Source: RHKX01 sp963839535 (GTDB lineage: Bacteria; Actinomycetota; Thermoleophilia; Solirubrobacterales; 70-9). Taken from it: DNA of 64,000 nt. Numbering within the stretch: position 1 is the stretch's first letter; each line of letters begins with the position of its first letter. Under the pieces are notes generated by a model, which was not told where the DNA came from, did not search any database, and worked only from the letters and a program-made list of their open reading frames with translations. The DNA is taken from assembly GCA_963839535.1 (NCBI GenBank), contig CAWIVF010000007.1, forward strand, positions 14,728-78,727. Direction: 5' to 3'. The translations under genes were made by a program, and so were the position numbers. Below, one piece after another: positions 35,906 through 45,483 of the stretch.

Positions 35906-37494
35906 GTTCGTCTCCCTTCAGATGGATGACCAGCTCGAGGGTGTGTCCCTCGTCGTCGCTGCGCTCGTTCGCCTCGTCCACCATCCTCTCGATCAGGAAT
36001 AGGCCCCAGCCACGGGGGGTCTGGTTGCCCTCGAGCTTCGCTTCGAGATTGGGGGCTTCGGCCTCGGCAGCCCGACCCGCGCCGGTGTCTGTGACCTCGA
36101 CCTGGAGGCGGTCAGGGCCGTGCAGGACCCGGACGCGGACCTGCACCGGACGGTCCGGTTGAAACTCGTTGCCGTGCTCCATCGCGTTCATCGCCGCCTC
36201 TCCGACGGCCGTCCCCAGGCGCTCGACGCGCGAGCGCTCGAGTCCCAGCCCGGCGGCCAGCTCGGTGACGCGCTCAATCACGTCGCGCTCGCCGCCCGGC
36301 GCGCTCGGCACCTCGAACTCTGCGATGAGCCGTCCGTTCCCGGTCCCGTTGGCTCCGCCGGGATCGGCGGGCTCGCGTGCGAGCACCATCATCGTGATGT
36401 CGTCCTCCTGCTCGGTACCGGGGCCTGTGAACCGCTCCAGGTCCGCCAGGACGAAGGCGATCATGCCGGTGCCGGCCGGGCCCCTCCCGACCGTCTCCTT
36501 GAGTCGCGGAAAGCCGTACATCCCGCGCTGGGGATCGTGAGCCTCGACGATCCCGTCGGAGTGCAGGAGCACGCAGTCCCCCGGTGCGAGGACCGCCTCC
36601 TTCTCCTCGTAGCTCATCCCGGGCATCAGCCCGAGCGGCATTCCCCGCGCCCGGAGCTCGCCGACCCCGTCGGCCGTCTTCACGTACGGGACGTCATGGC
36701 CGGCGTTGGCGAAGCGCAGGAGGCCGGTCGATCGTGTCGAGAACCCCGTAGAGGCAGGTGACGAACATCTTCTCGGGCATGTCTGGGCAGAGGTGGTCGT
36801 TGACTCGCTCGAGGACCTCCCCGGGGTCCTGGAGCCGCTGGGCCGAGGCGCGCAGGACGCTGCGGGTGGCCGACATGACGAGCGCCGCGGGAACGCCCTT
36901 GTCGGTGACGTCGCCGACGACGAACCCGACGCGCCCGTCGGGCAGCGGGATCACGTCGTAGAAGTCACCGCCGACCTCGCGAGCGGGGCGGTAGAGGGCG
37001 TCGATGTCCCACCCCGGCAGATCGGGGAGCTCCTTCGGGAGGAAGTTCTGCTGGATCAGGCGCGCGACCTCGAGCTCCTGCTCGAAGCGCTGCCGCGTGG
37101 CTGCCTCGGCCTCCTGCTCACGGACGAGCTGACCCACCCGGAGCGCCGGCGCCGTCTGCGCGGCGAGGTTGTCCAGCAGGCGTCGGTCGTCGGAGGAGTA
37201 GTCCTGCGCGGAGAGGCGCGGGCCCAGGTTGAGGATCCCGACGAGCTCACCCTGGCTGACCAGCGGAACCACCAGCCTGACCCCACCATCGCGCAGGTCG
37301 CGCAACGCCTTCGAATCGAGATCCAGGGATTCGATGTCGACGGCGTGGCCTGCGTCCTGGAGGTAGGCCAGGAGCGGGTCGTTGGGAGCGATCTCGAACT
37401 CAGGCTGCTCGGCGAGCGACGTCGCCGGGGCCTCACCAGGGGCGGAGGGGGTGCGCCTGAGACGCCGCCGCAGAGGTCTGATCAGAGCCGGCAT
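35892..37494 (-). CDS. GAF-PP2C phosphatase fused to anti-sigma HATPase
   Basis: About 534 aa. A GAF-like input domain (VVPLVSQGELVGILNLGPRL) and coiled coil are followed by a SpoIIE/RsbU-type PP2C domain with metal Asp residues in EVGGDFYDV, VGDVTDKG, HSDGIVEAHD and EDDITMMVL. An RsbW/SpoIIAB-like HATPase follows, with N-box GEAAMNAMEHGNEF, VTDTGAG and PRGWGLFLIERMVDE. Phosphatase and kinase for the STAS proteins are thus one polypeptide. One extra base near 36725 (before RFANAGHDVPYV) breaks the frame. It sits between the cyclase and the STAS genes. Confidence 0.88.
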
Positions 37495-37503
37495 GGGTCC
37501 TTT

Positions 37504-38112
37504 CTAGGCTCCCGGCGTCCCAAGAGCGTTACGGGACTCGGCCACCGTGGCATCACCGATGGCGTAGACGCCGACCGCCTCTCCCTTGCCGCGCAGCTCA
37601 AGCTTGCCGCGGGCCTCGAGCCGGAACTCCCGAGTTTCGACCAGGGCGGCAGCGGCCTCGGTGACGAGAATTCGCTCGCCGAGCTCGCGGGTTGCGTCCT
37701 GAACCCGCGCGGCGACGTTGACCGGATCCCCGATCAGGCCGATCTCGGTGCATCCGCCGGCCCCCATCGTTCCGCTCAGGATCAGGCCGGAGTTGATCCC
37801 GATCCCGATCCGGCAACGACCACCGAACTCGGACTCCACGCCGGCTTGGATCGCAACCGCTGCCGCCAGGGCGCGGTCGGCATGGTCGGGAAGGGGCTTG
37901 GGAGCTCCGAAGGCGGCGAGCAAGCCGTCTCCAAGCAGCTTGTTGACCACGCCGCCATGCTTCTCGACGACCGGGATCACCACCGCGAAGAACTCGTTCA
38001 GGAAGGCGACCGTCTCGCGTGCGGTCGCGCCGTCGGCGTAGGCGGTGAAGCCGCGGATGTCGACGAAGGCCACCGTCGCCATCGCCCACTCGGGCTCGAC
38101 GTAGTCGCTCAC
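37504..38112 (-). CDS. Class III adenylate/guanylate cyclase
   Basis: 202 aa, almost only the catalytic domain. VAFVDIRGFTAYAD has the first metal Asp, VVNKLLGDGLLAAFGAP the second Asp and the substrate Lys, and GDPVNVAARVQ the transition-state Asn and Arg. The enzyme therefore looks competent. No sensor domain of its own; the two membrane proteins encoded just upstream could provide input. Overlaps the upstream gene by 4 bases (ATGA type). Confidence 0.9.
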   Translation of the reverse strand: MSDYVEPEWAMATVAFVDIRGFTAYADGATARETVAFLNEFFAVVIPVVEKHGGVVNKLLGDGLLAAFGAPKPLPDHADRALAAAVAIQAGVESEFGGRCRIGIGINSGLILSGTMGAGGCTEIGLIGDPVNVAARVQDATRELGERILVTEAAAALVETREFRLEARGKLELRGKGEAVGVYAIGDATVAESRNALGTPGA

Positions 38113-39311
38113 CGCGCCCCCTCCCGCAGCCAGAGCGACACCTGCGAGGGCTGCACCGTCTCGGCGACGACCCCACGGAGCTCGGCCTCCAGCGCGCCGA
38201 GATCGACCTGGTCACGAAGTCGAGACGAGAACGACTCGAGCGTGCGGGCGGCGTCGTAGCGACGGCGGAAGAAGCGGCGGTCGACGACCTGCTGGATCCG
38301 ACCCCGGGCGGGGCGGAAGATGGCGGCGGCAGCCAGGGTCGAGCCGGCGACGGCCAGGTCCGAGCCCGAGGTGAGCCCATCCAGCGCGAGCTGCAGGAGC
38401 AGGACGGTGCCGATGTAGACCGCGGCCAGGGTCGCCGTCAGGGCGCCGTAGACCAGCGTCCGGTTGATGACGACGTCGATGTCGTACAGGCGATAGCGGA
38501 GGGTCGCTATCGCGACCGCCGCGGCAACGATCAGCAGGCCGAGAAGCAGCATCGCGAAGCCGACGTCGTCGCCCGCGAGCTCCTCGGTGGGGGTCATGAA
38601 GATCACCACGAAGACCGCCGCCGCCGCGGTGACCCATTTGAGCTGCTGACGCTCGTCGCCGCGTGATCGGCGAAAGCGGACGACGAGCGAGGCCGCTGAG
38701 GCGACGACGGCGACGAGCATCAGCGCGAACCCGACCCCCCCGATCACCTCGGTGATCGAGCCCAGCGCCCCCTCGGCTCCAAGCGGGTTGGAAACGGGGT
38801 AGTCCTCGAAATCACCCGGCACGAAGGCCGTGCCGATGAAGAGAGCGGGCAGAGCGGCGATCGCCGTCCACTGGACCCAGCGCCACCGTGGCGTCGGCGG
38901 CCGCCCGGTTGGGAAGAGCAACGGGAAGAGAGTGAGGGCGGGCACCATGCCCGGTATCCAGATCCAGCTCGCCAGCCAGGCGGAGAACTCCGCGCCGGAA
39001 CTCGTCTCCGAGGTTCCCAGGGCGAGGCTCCAATAGAGGTGCGCCGTGAGGATCAGAGCTCCCACGAAGATCGGGATCGCGCAGAGGATCCAGCCGACGG
39101 GATTCTCGGGTCGACGGGACGCAACCAGTCCGCCGAGCAGCGCGAGCGCCACGAGGGTCAGCGCCTCGAACGCCGCGACCGGGACGCCCCCGCCGGGAAC
39201 CTGCGGCCCGCTTGATGCGTCCGACGACGCCGGATCGGCGATCGCAAGGACCAGGCGCGCCGCGGCGATGGCCACCGCAAGAGCGCAGGCGGCCCAGGCG
39301 AGGCGCTTCAC
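38109..39311 (-). CDS. Kinase-less membrane sensor protein (2)
   Basis: 400 aa with about eight membrane helices. The hallmark is ATLRYRLYDIDVVINRTLVY after the helices, then RRFFRRRYDAARTLESFSSR and the C-terminal VAETVQPSQVSLWLREGAR. These segments normally lead into a GAF or histidine kinase part in actinobacterial sensors, but here the protein stops. It overlaps the cyclase start and is overlapped by its paralogue, so output is probably through the operon partners. The C-terminal half is nearly identical in DNA to the neighbour's. Confidence 0.82.
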   Translation of the reverse strand: MKRLAWAACALAVAIAAARLVLAIADPASSDASSGPQVPGGGVPVAAFEALTLVALALLGGLVASRRPENPVGWILCAIPIFVGALILTAHLYWSLALGTSETSSGAEFSAWLASWIWIPGMVPALTLFPLLFPTGRPPTPRWRWVQWTAIAALPALFIGTAFVPGDFEDYPVSNPLGAEGALGSITEVIGGVGFALMLVAVVASAASLVVRFRRSRGDERQQLKWVTAAAAVFVVIFMTPTEELAGDDVGFAMLLLGLLIVAAAVAIATLRYRLYDIDVVINRTLVYGALTATLAAVYIGTVLLLQLALDGLTSGSDLAVAGSTLAAAAIFRPARGRIQQVVDRRFFRRRYDAARTLESFSSRLRDQVDLGALEAELRGVVAETVQPSQVSLWLREGAR

Positions 39312-40480
39312 CGCGTCCCCTCCCGCAGCCAGATCGAGACGTGCGAGGGCTGCACGGTCTCGGCAACGACCCCACGGAGCTCGGCCTCCAGCGCGCCGAG
39401 ATCGACCTGGTCACGAAGTCGAGACGAGAACGACTCGAGCGTGCGGGCGGCGTCGTAGCGACGGCGGAAGAAGCGGCGGTCGACGACCTGCTGGATCCGG
39501 CCACGGGCTGGCCGGAAGATCGCCGCCGCGGCCAGGGTCGAGCCGGCGACTGCCAGGTCCGAGCCCGAGGTGACGCCATCGAGCGCGAGCTGCAGGAGCA
39601 GGACGGTGCCGATGTAGACCGCGGCCAGGGTCGCAGTGAGGGCGCCGTAGACCAGCGTGCGGTTGATGACGACGTCGATGTCGTAGAGGCGGTAGCGGAG
39701 CATGGCGATGCCGGCGGCCACCGGCAGGCAGAGAACGCTGAGCATGATCGGGATGTAGGAGAGGCCGGTTTCGTCGCTAGCGAAGATGTTGACCGGGACG
39801 GTCACTGCCGCAAGGGCGCCGGCAAGCGCCAGCCACCTGATCTGCTGGCGCTCGATGCCGGTGGACCGCCGGTACCTGACCACCAACGAGGCAGCCGAGC
39901 CGATCAGGCCGACGACTGTCGCCAGGAACGAGAGACCCTCGATGGCCTCGACCAGTGAGGCCTCGACGCCGTAGGGGTTGATGAGCTGCGGATAGTCCTC
40001 CAGCGGCCCGGGCTTGAGGACGGTGGAGAGGAAGACCCCCGCGATTCCGGCTCCGGCGATCCAGGCGACGGTCCGCCAGCGCGATGAGGGGACGTGACCG
40101 TCTGGGAACAGGAGCAGCAGGAAGGTCCCCGGGAGGAGGACGAACGGGATCCACGAGGCAGTGGCGTAGACCGCGGCGGCCTCACCGACGGCCCTCGATC
40201 CTTCGCCATCGAGCCAGTGGTCGGCGTACCCGCCGCTGAAGATCGCGAGGCCGGCGCTGACCCCCGCGGCCATGAAGATCCAGCCGATCGCATTACCCGG
40301 CTGGCGCGTGGCGATCATGAAGCCGACCAGCGAGAACGCAATCCCGATCCCGATGACGAAGAGCTCGAAGATGAAGCTATCCGAGGGCGAACCGAGGGCG
40401 AGCACCTCCCCCGCGACGATGAGGGCCGCGGTGAGAAGCAGCAGCCCCAGCCCGAGGCGGCGGGCGGCCCGCGCGCTCAT
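39308..40480 (-). CDS. Kinase-less membrane sensor protein (1)
   Basis: About 390 aa with eight or so membrane helices (LGLGLLLLTAALIVAGEVLA; FVLLPGTFLLLLFPDGHVP; LSVLCLPVAAGIAMLRYRLY). The N-terminal half differs from the downstream paralogue, but from MLRYRLYDIDVVINRTLVYG to the end the two match almost exactly. There is no kinase or receiver domain. First gene of the likely operon; start ATG 40480. Confidence 0.82.
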   Translation of the reverse strand: MSARAARRLGLGLLLLTAALIVAGEVLALGSPSDSFIFELFVIGIGIAFSLVGFMIATRQPGNAIGWIFMAAGVSAGLAIFSGGYADHWLDGEGSRAVGEAAAVYATASWIPFVLLPGTFLLLLFPDGHVPSSRWRTVAWIAGAGIAGVFLSTVLKPGPLEDYPQLINPYGVEASLVEAIEGLSFLATVVGLIGSAASLVVRYRRSTGIERQQIRWLALAGALAAVTVPVNIFASDETGLSYIPIMLSVLCLPVAAGIAMLRYRLYDIDVVINRTLVYGALTATLAAVYIGTVLLLQLALDGVTSGSDLAVAGSTLAAAAIFRPARGRIQQVVDRRFFRRRYDAARTLESFSSRLRDQVDLGALEAELRGVVAETVQPSHVSIWLREGTR

Positions 40481-40521
40481 GGGTTCCCCGGCTCGCGCCT
40501 CCACAGGGCTCCACCCTAACC

Positions 40522-41678
40522 TCAAGCACCTGCTCGGAAGCTCGACTCCGTCGAGGCTCGACAAAGCAGTACGTCGGTCGTGCCGCAATCCGGGGTCACG
40601 GAGCCGTCGTGGCCGAGGTTCAGGGCCGAGGTGGCGGCCTCCCGGCGAGCGTGATCGGGATGTGAGAGGTACCGCGCTGGCCGGTAGCCCGCCGGGAGGG
40701 TAAAGACCACGCCCAATGCCGCCCGAGGCGCGAAGGGTCGTAGAACTGACCCTTGAGATGGACCGATCCCGAGCGAATCCTTGAAGTAACCCGACGCTGC
40801 TGGAGACGCCTGGGTTGCTGTTGATCCAGCCGTTCTGGAACGGCGGCTGACCCGCAGCTCCCACCTCGCGGAAGGGCTCGACTCGCCGCCAGGGCGTAGG
40901 CGCTCGCCGGTTGCCCGCCGAGGCTGGCGGAGTTGGACGGCTGAAGGAACCTGGGCGAGCGTCGACTCGTTCACATCGGAACCGGTCAGTGTGTTGTCGC
41001 TGACCTTGGCCGAGTTGACGGCGCTGGCTGCGATCGTCGGGTTGGGATAGGTCGAGCCCGCGAGGTCGCCGCCGGCCGCGCCGCTCGGCGGCAGGCTGGT
41101 CGGGAGGGTGCGGCAGGAGACGGAGCCGGCCTGCGCGATCGAGGCGATCGCCGCTCCGGCCCCGCAGGTTCCCGTCACCCGTGACTGCGTCGCAGTCGGG
41201 TCGACCGCCAGCGAGACGCGCCGGTGGTCCCTCCACCGCTCAGCCCGGTGCCCGCGGTGACCTCCGTGATGTCGCCGCCGGTACCCGTCTCGCAGGCGAC
41301 CGTGCCGTCGGGGTTGACCGTGCGAATCGCTCCGCCCGGTCGGGCAGCCGCCGGAGATGCGCCGTTGAAGCTGTGGGGCGGCGAGGCCGCCGACCCGAGC
41401 CGCGTTCACGCCGCTCAGGCTCGACTCGTCGATGTCGACTCCGGTCAGCGAGTTGTCCTGCACCGCGCGCCGTACCGACGGATCCGGCCGCCAGATCCGA
41501 GGAGGTGACCGCGCCGTCCCGCGATGTCCTTCGACTTGACCTGACCGTTCTTGATCGTCTTCGACTTGACGCTGTTGGCGGGCAGACTCGCGGCATAGCT
41601 GACGCCGGTAAGGGCGAGGAACACGGCCACGTAGCCGACGACGTTCGAGCGGATGTGGTCTGCGATGCGGCGGGACAT
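40522..41678 (-). CDS. Repetitive surface protein, tail-fibre-like, several indels
   Basis: Signal-like start MSRRIADHIRSNVVGYVAVF, then NSVKSKTIKNGQVKSKDIAG repeats, GTGLSGGGTTG and GDLAGSTYPNPTIAASAVN, which resemble phage tail-fibre or collagen-like surface modules, and a C-terminal domain ending in TTDVLLCRASTES. At least five frame shifts lie between 41500 and 40680. Same repeat family as the protein at 32013. Divergent from the regulator at 41793. Confidence 0.65.
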
Positions 41679-41780
41679 GGATCCTCCCCGGTTGGTCTGG
41701 ATGGCCCGGCTGATTGCCGGTGCATCGGTTCTACGGGGGCGGCGTCCGAGAACCGTTACGAGAACCGGACGCCCGGCGGT

Positions 41781-41786
41781 TAACGT
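41781..41786 (+). promoter_or_regulatory. -10-like box of the BTAD regulator
   Basis: TAACGT, 6 bases before the ATG at 41793, in the 114-base divergent intergenic region. Confidence 0.4.
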
Positions 41787-41792
41787 CACGGC

Positions 41793-44607
41793 ATGGCTGT
41801 CGAGGTGACGCTCCTGGGCCCTCCCCGAATCGTTCGGGATGGCGAGTCATGTCAGCCGGAGACCCGTAAGGCGACGGCGCTCCTCGCCACCCTCGCGCTG
41901 GGCCAGGGGCCGCGCTCGCGGGAGTCACTCTGCACTCTGCTCTGGCCTCGTCAGGACGCCGAGCGGGCGAGGGGAGCACTGCGCAGAACGCTCTCGGCGC
42001 TGCGTGGTTCGATCGGCGAGGAGTGGATCGCAACGCCCGGGGACGCGGTCGAACTGAAGCACGGACCGGGCCTTGAGCTCGATGTCTGGCGCTTCCGGGA
42101 GCCTCGCCTCGAAGGATGATTCACCACCAGCGCTCGCCGAGGCGGCCGAAACGTTTCCCGGCGAGTTCCTCGAGGGTTTCGCATTGCGCGACAGCCCCGA
42201 GTTCGACAGCTGGCAGGAACGCGAAGCGGCCATCCTGCGGCGCGAGCTGTCTGCGGTTCTCGGCCGCCTCGTCGAGAGCCTGATCCAGCGGGGCGAGTTC
42301 GGCGACGCCTTGAGTCACACCGAGCGCTGGCTCGAGCTCGACCGATTGCAGGAGCCCGCGCATCGCGCGCTGATCAGGCTCTACGCGTGGACCGGGGAGC
42401 GCGAGGCGGCACTGGCGCAGTACCGCAGCTGCGTCCGCGTGCTCGGTCAAGAGCTCGGCGTGGCGCCGCTGGCGGAAACGACTGAGCTCTTCGAGCAGGT
42501 GAGCGAGGGAACGCTGACGGGCCCCCATCGCCCAGACGCGACCGGGCCCGCCGCTCCGGCGACGACGGCCCGAGGCGGTGGAGTTGCCGCTGGTCGGCCG
42601 CACCACCGAGCTCGAGCGGCTGCGTCGGTCTTCATCGCAGGGTGCTCTGAGCAGGGGACCCTGTGCATCGTCGAGGGCGAGGCGGGGATCGGCAAGAGCC
42701 GGCTTTGCGCCGAGCTGCTCGCGGCAGTGGAGAGGACCGGCGGCGGAGTCCTGTCCGCGCGCTGCTGGGAGGACGAGGCCGGACTTCCGTATGGGCCGGT
42801 GGCGGAGCTGCTCAACGAGGCGACGAGAAGCGCTGCGTCGTGGGCGAGCGCGGCAACTCCGCGGCAGCTCGCCGACGCGTCGGTGCTGCAGCCGGAGCTC
42901 GCCGCCCTTCGCTCGGACGTCCTCGACCCTATGCCGCTGTCGGTTCCCGGGGCGCAGGTCCGGCTGATGGACGCGGTGGCCGGAATCATCGGCCTCGCGG
43001 CGGGCGGATCGACCCCGGGGGTGGTGTTCGTGGACGACCTCCACGCTGCCGACGAGGCGACGCTGGACGTCCTCGGATACATGGCGCGGAGGCTCGCCGG
43101 TCAGCGGCTGATGATGCTCCTGGCGTGGCGCACCGAAGCGGTTCCCCCCGGCCACCGGCTGCGCCGGCTGGTGGCAGAGCTGGGTGGCCGCGGCGGCGCT
43201 GAGAGCGTCCGCCTGCGCCGACTCGAACAGCCTGAGGTGGCCGAGCTCGTGAAGGCTGCCGCGCCGCAGGCGTCGCCGGCGCTGCTGGAACGAGCTTTCG
43301 CCGAGAGCGAAGGCCTGCCGTTGTTCGTGAACGAGCTGGTGGCCGCCACCCTGAGCGGGGATGGCGCGGAACCCGACGCCGGGAGGCGGCAGGCAAGGGA
43401 CCTGCTCGTCGAACGCCTGGCCGCAGTCGAGGACGTCGCCGGTCAGGTCCTCGGGGCGGCGGCGGCGATCGGACGGTCGTTCTCCTTCGACCTGGCGATC
43501 GCCGCGGCGGGGCGAACCGAGGACGAGACCCTGGGGGCGCTGGAGCGTCTCGGGGCACTGGGGTTGGTGCGCGAGCTCGATGGGCCCGAGCCGGTCTTCG
43601 ACTTCACCCACGGCAAGCTGAGGGAGCTGGTCTACGAGGGTCTCTCCCCGACGCGGCGGCGCGTGCTTCACGGGCGGATCGCCGCCGCCCTCCCAGATGC
43701 CGCCGAAACCGCGGCTCTGGCTGCCCACCACCTCAGCCTTGCCGGTCGGGGGGCCGAGGCGGCGGGCCGCTACCGAGTGGCTGCGGAGCATGCGGCGGCG
43801 CTGCTCGCCTACGCGGACGCGGTTGGCCACCTCGAGGCGGCCCTGGGCCTTGACCCCGAGGACGCCCCAGCCTTCCACGAGAGGATCGGGGACCTGCGGA
43901 CGCTCCTCGGCGATTACGAGCAGGCGCTCGCGAGCTATGAGCGGGCAGCCGCTGAGGCCGAGGGCTGGGATTTGGCGGCTCTCGAGCAGAAGATCGGAGG
44001 CGTCCACACCCGGCGCGGGGAATGGGCGCGTGCCGAAACTCGCCTCGACGCGGCGCTGGACGCAATTCCGGCCGACCCGAGCGGCCTGCGAGCGCGGATC
44101 CTCGCCGACCTGGCGCTGGTCGCCTCGCGCTCCGGGCGGCTCGAGGAGGCCGCGGCTCGGGGCGCCGGCTCGCGCGCGGAGGCCGAGGGCGCCGGCGATC
44201 TTCTCGCGCAGGCGCAGGCGCACAACATCCTCGGGATCCTGGCCCGCGGCGAGGGGCGTCTCGAGGAGGCGCGGGAGAGCCTCACTCGCAGCGTCGAGCT
44301 ATCCGGCGAGCTGGGCGACCTCGCAGCGCAGATCGCCGCACTGAACAATCTCGCCCTGGTCGAGCGAGATGATGACGCGCTCGACCGCGCGCTCGAGCTG
44401 ACCGAACGGGCACTCGACCTGTGTATTGCCTTCGGCGACCGCCATCGAGAGGCCGCGCTCGAGAACAACCTCGCCGACCTCCACCACGCCGCCGGCGACG
44501 AGGCCGAGGCCATGAATCATCTCAAGCGGGCGGTGGCGCAATTCGCTGAGGTTGGTGGGGATGAGGCGTCCCGCCTCCCGGAGATCTGGAAGCTCGCGAG
44601 CTGGTAG
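41793..44607 (+). CDS. BTAD-AAA-TPR transcriptional regulator (SARP/LAL-like)
   Basis: About 940 aa. The N-terminal winged HTH (VEVTLLGPPRIVRDGESCQP; LCTLLWPRQDAERARGALRR) is followed by the bacterial transcriptional activation domain (AALAQYRSCVRVLGQELGVAP), an AAA-type ATPase with Walker A IVEGEAGIGKSRLCAELL and Walker B GVVFVDDLHAADEAT, and TPR repeats to the end. Frame shifts lie near 42110 and 42575-42625. Large regulators of this shape usually sense a ligand and activate nearby genes; the divergent surface protein is the obvious candidate. Confidence 0.82.
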
Positions 44608-44631
44608 CGGGTGATCGCGTAGCCGGACGGC

Positions 44632-44637
44632 TACCGT
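44632..44637 (+). promoter_or_regulatory. -10-like box of folP copy A
   Basis: TACCGT, 6 bases before the GTG at 44644. It lies just inside the duplicated unit, so copy B (48411-48416) has it too. Confidence 0.4.
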
Positions 44638-44643
44638 CAGGGG

Positions 44644-45483
44644 GTGACCTCCTGGCGCCTCACCGACCGCGTGCTCGAGCTCGCTGAGCCGATCGGCGCG
44701 GGCATCGTCAACGTCACCACCGACTCGATGTACGAGGGGGCGCGCAGCGGCACTCCCGAGCAGGCGATCGCCGACGGCGTCGCTCTCGCCGAGGCCGGCT
44801 TCGAGATGCTCGACGTCGGCGCCGTGGCCGCTCGCTCCGGCCCTCCGGTTCCGCCGGAGGATGAGATCGCCCGCCTGATCCCGGCCGTCGCGGGCCTGGT
44901 CGAGCGGACCGGGCTGCCGGTCTGCGCCGACACGTTCGAGCCCGAGGTCGCCCTTGCCGCCACCGCCGCCGGCGCCCTCGTCATCAACGACACCGGCGGC
45001 GGGCGCGACCCGATGCTCGAGGCGATCGCCGAGGCGGGCTGCGGCTACGTGCTGATGCACATCGAGGGGCCGCCGCGGCAGGACCGCGCCGCCCCCGACT
45101 ACCCGGACGTGGTCGACCGCCTCAAGTCCTTCTTCGCCGAGCGGATCGACCGGGCCGTGCAGCTCGGCGTGGGGGAGGAGGCGATCGCGATCGACCCCGG
45201 GCTCGACTTCGACCTGAGCACCGACCACGACCTCGAGATCCTGCGCCGCCTCGAGGAGCTCCATGAGCTCGGCCGGCCCCTCTACGTCTCGCTCTCGCGC
45301 AAGGACTTCATCGGCGCCGTCCTCGCCGGCTCCTGGGAGGGTCGCCTCCCGCCCGCCGATCGCGCCAACGGGACGATCGCGGCGGCCGCGCTCGCCGCCG
45401 CCAAGGGCGCCCAGATCCACCGGCTCCACGACTCGGTCGCGCTCGACGCCGTCCGCCTCGCCGGCAGGCTCGCCCATGTCTGA
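44644..45483 (+). CDS. folP: Dihydropteroate synthase-like protein, copy A (intact)
   Basis: 279 aa TIM barrel. NVTTDSMYEG stands for the usual NVTPDSF, DVGAVAARSGP for DxGGESTRPG, CADTFEPEVA for DTYxAEVA, INDTGGG, MHIEGPPR and SLSRKDFIGAVL for the SRK motif. The motifs are divergent from classical FolP, so another pterin-binding role is possible. Copy A is open throughout; copy B has two extra bases. Confidence 0.8.
   Translation: MTSWRLTDRVLELAEPIGAGIVNVTTDSMYEGARSGTPEQAIADGVALAEAGFEMLDVGAVAARSGPPVPPEDEIARLIPAVAGLVERTGLPVCADTFEPEVALAATAAGALVINDTGGGRDPMLEAIAEAGCGYVLMHIEGPPRQDRAAPDYPDVVDRLKSFFAERIDRAVQLGVGEEAIAIDPGLDFDLSTDHDLEILRRLEELHELGRPLYVSLSRKDFIGAVLAGSWEGRLPPADRANGTIAAAALAAAKGAQIHRLHDSVALDAVRLAGRLAHV

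Noticed and set aside
40680..41300. Prophage remnant, because of tail-fibre-like modules
   Set aside because: No other phage gene nearby; the protein has a signal-like start and belongs to a local exported family.
42121..44223. 700-codon minus-strand open frame opposite the BTAD regulator
   Set aside because: No domain-like sequence; the plus-strand frame has Walker A and B motifs and TPR repeats.
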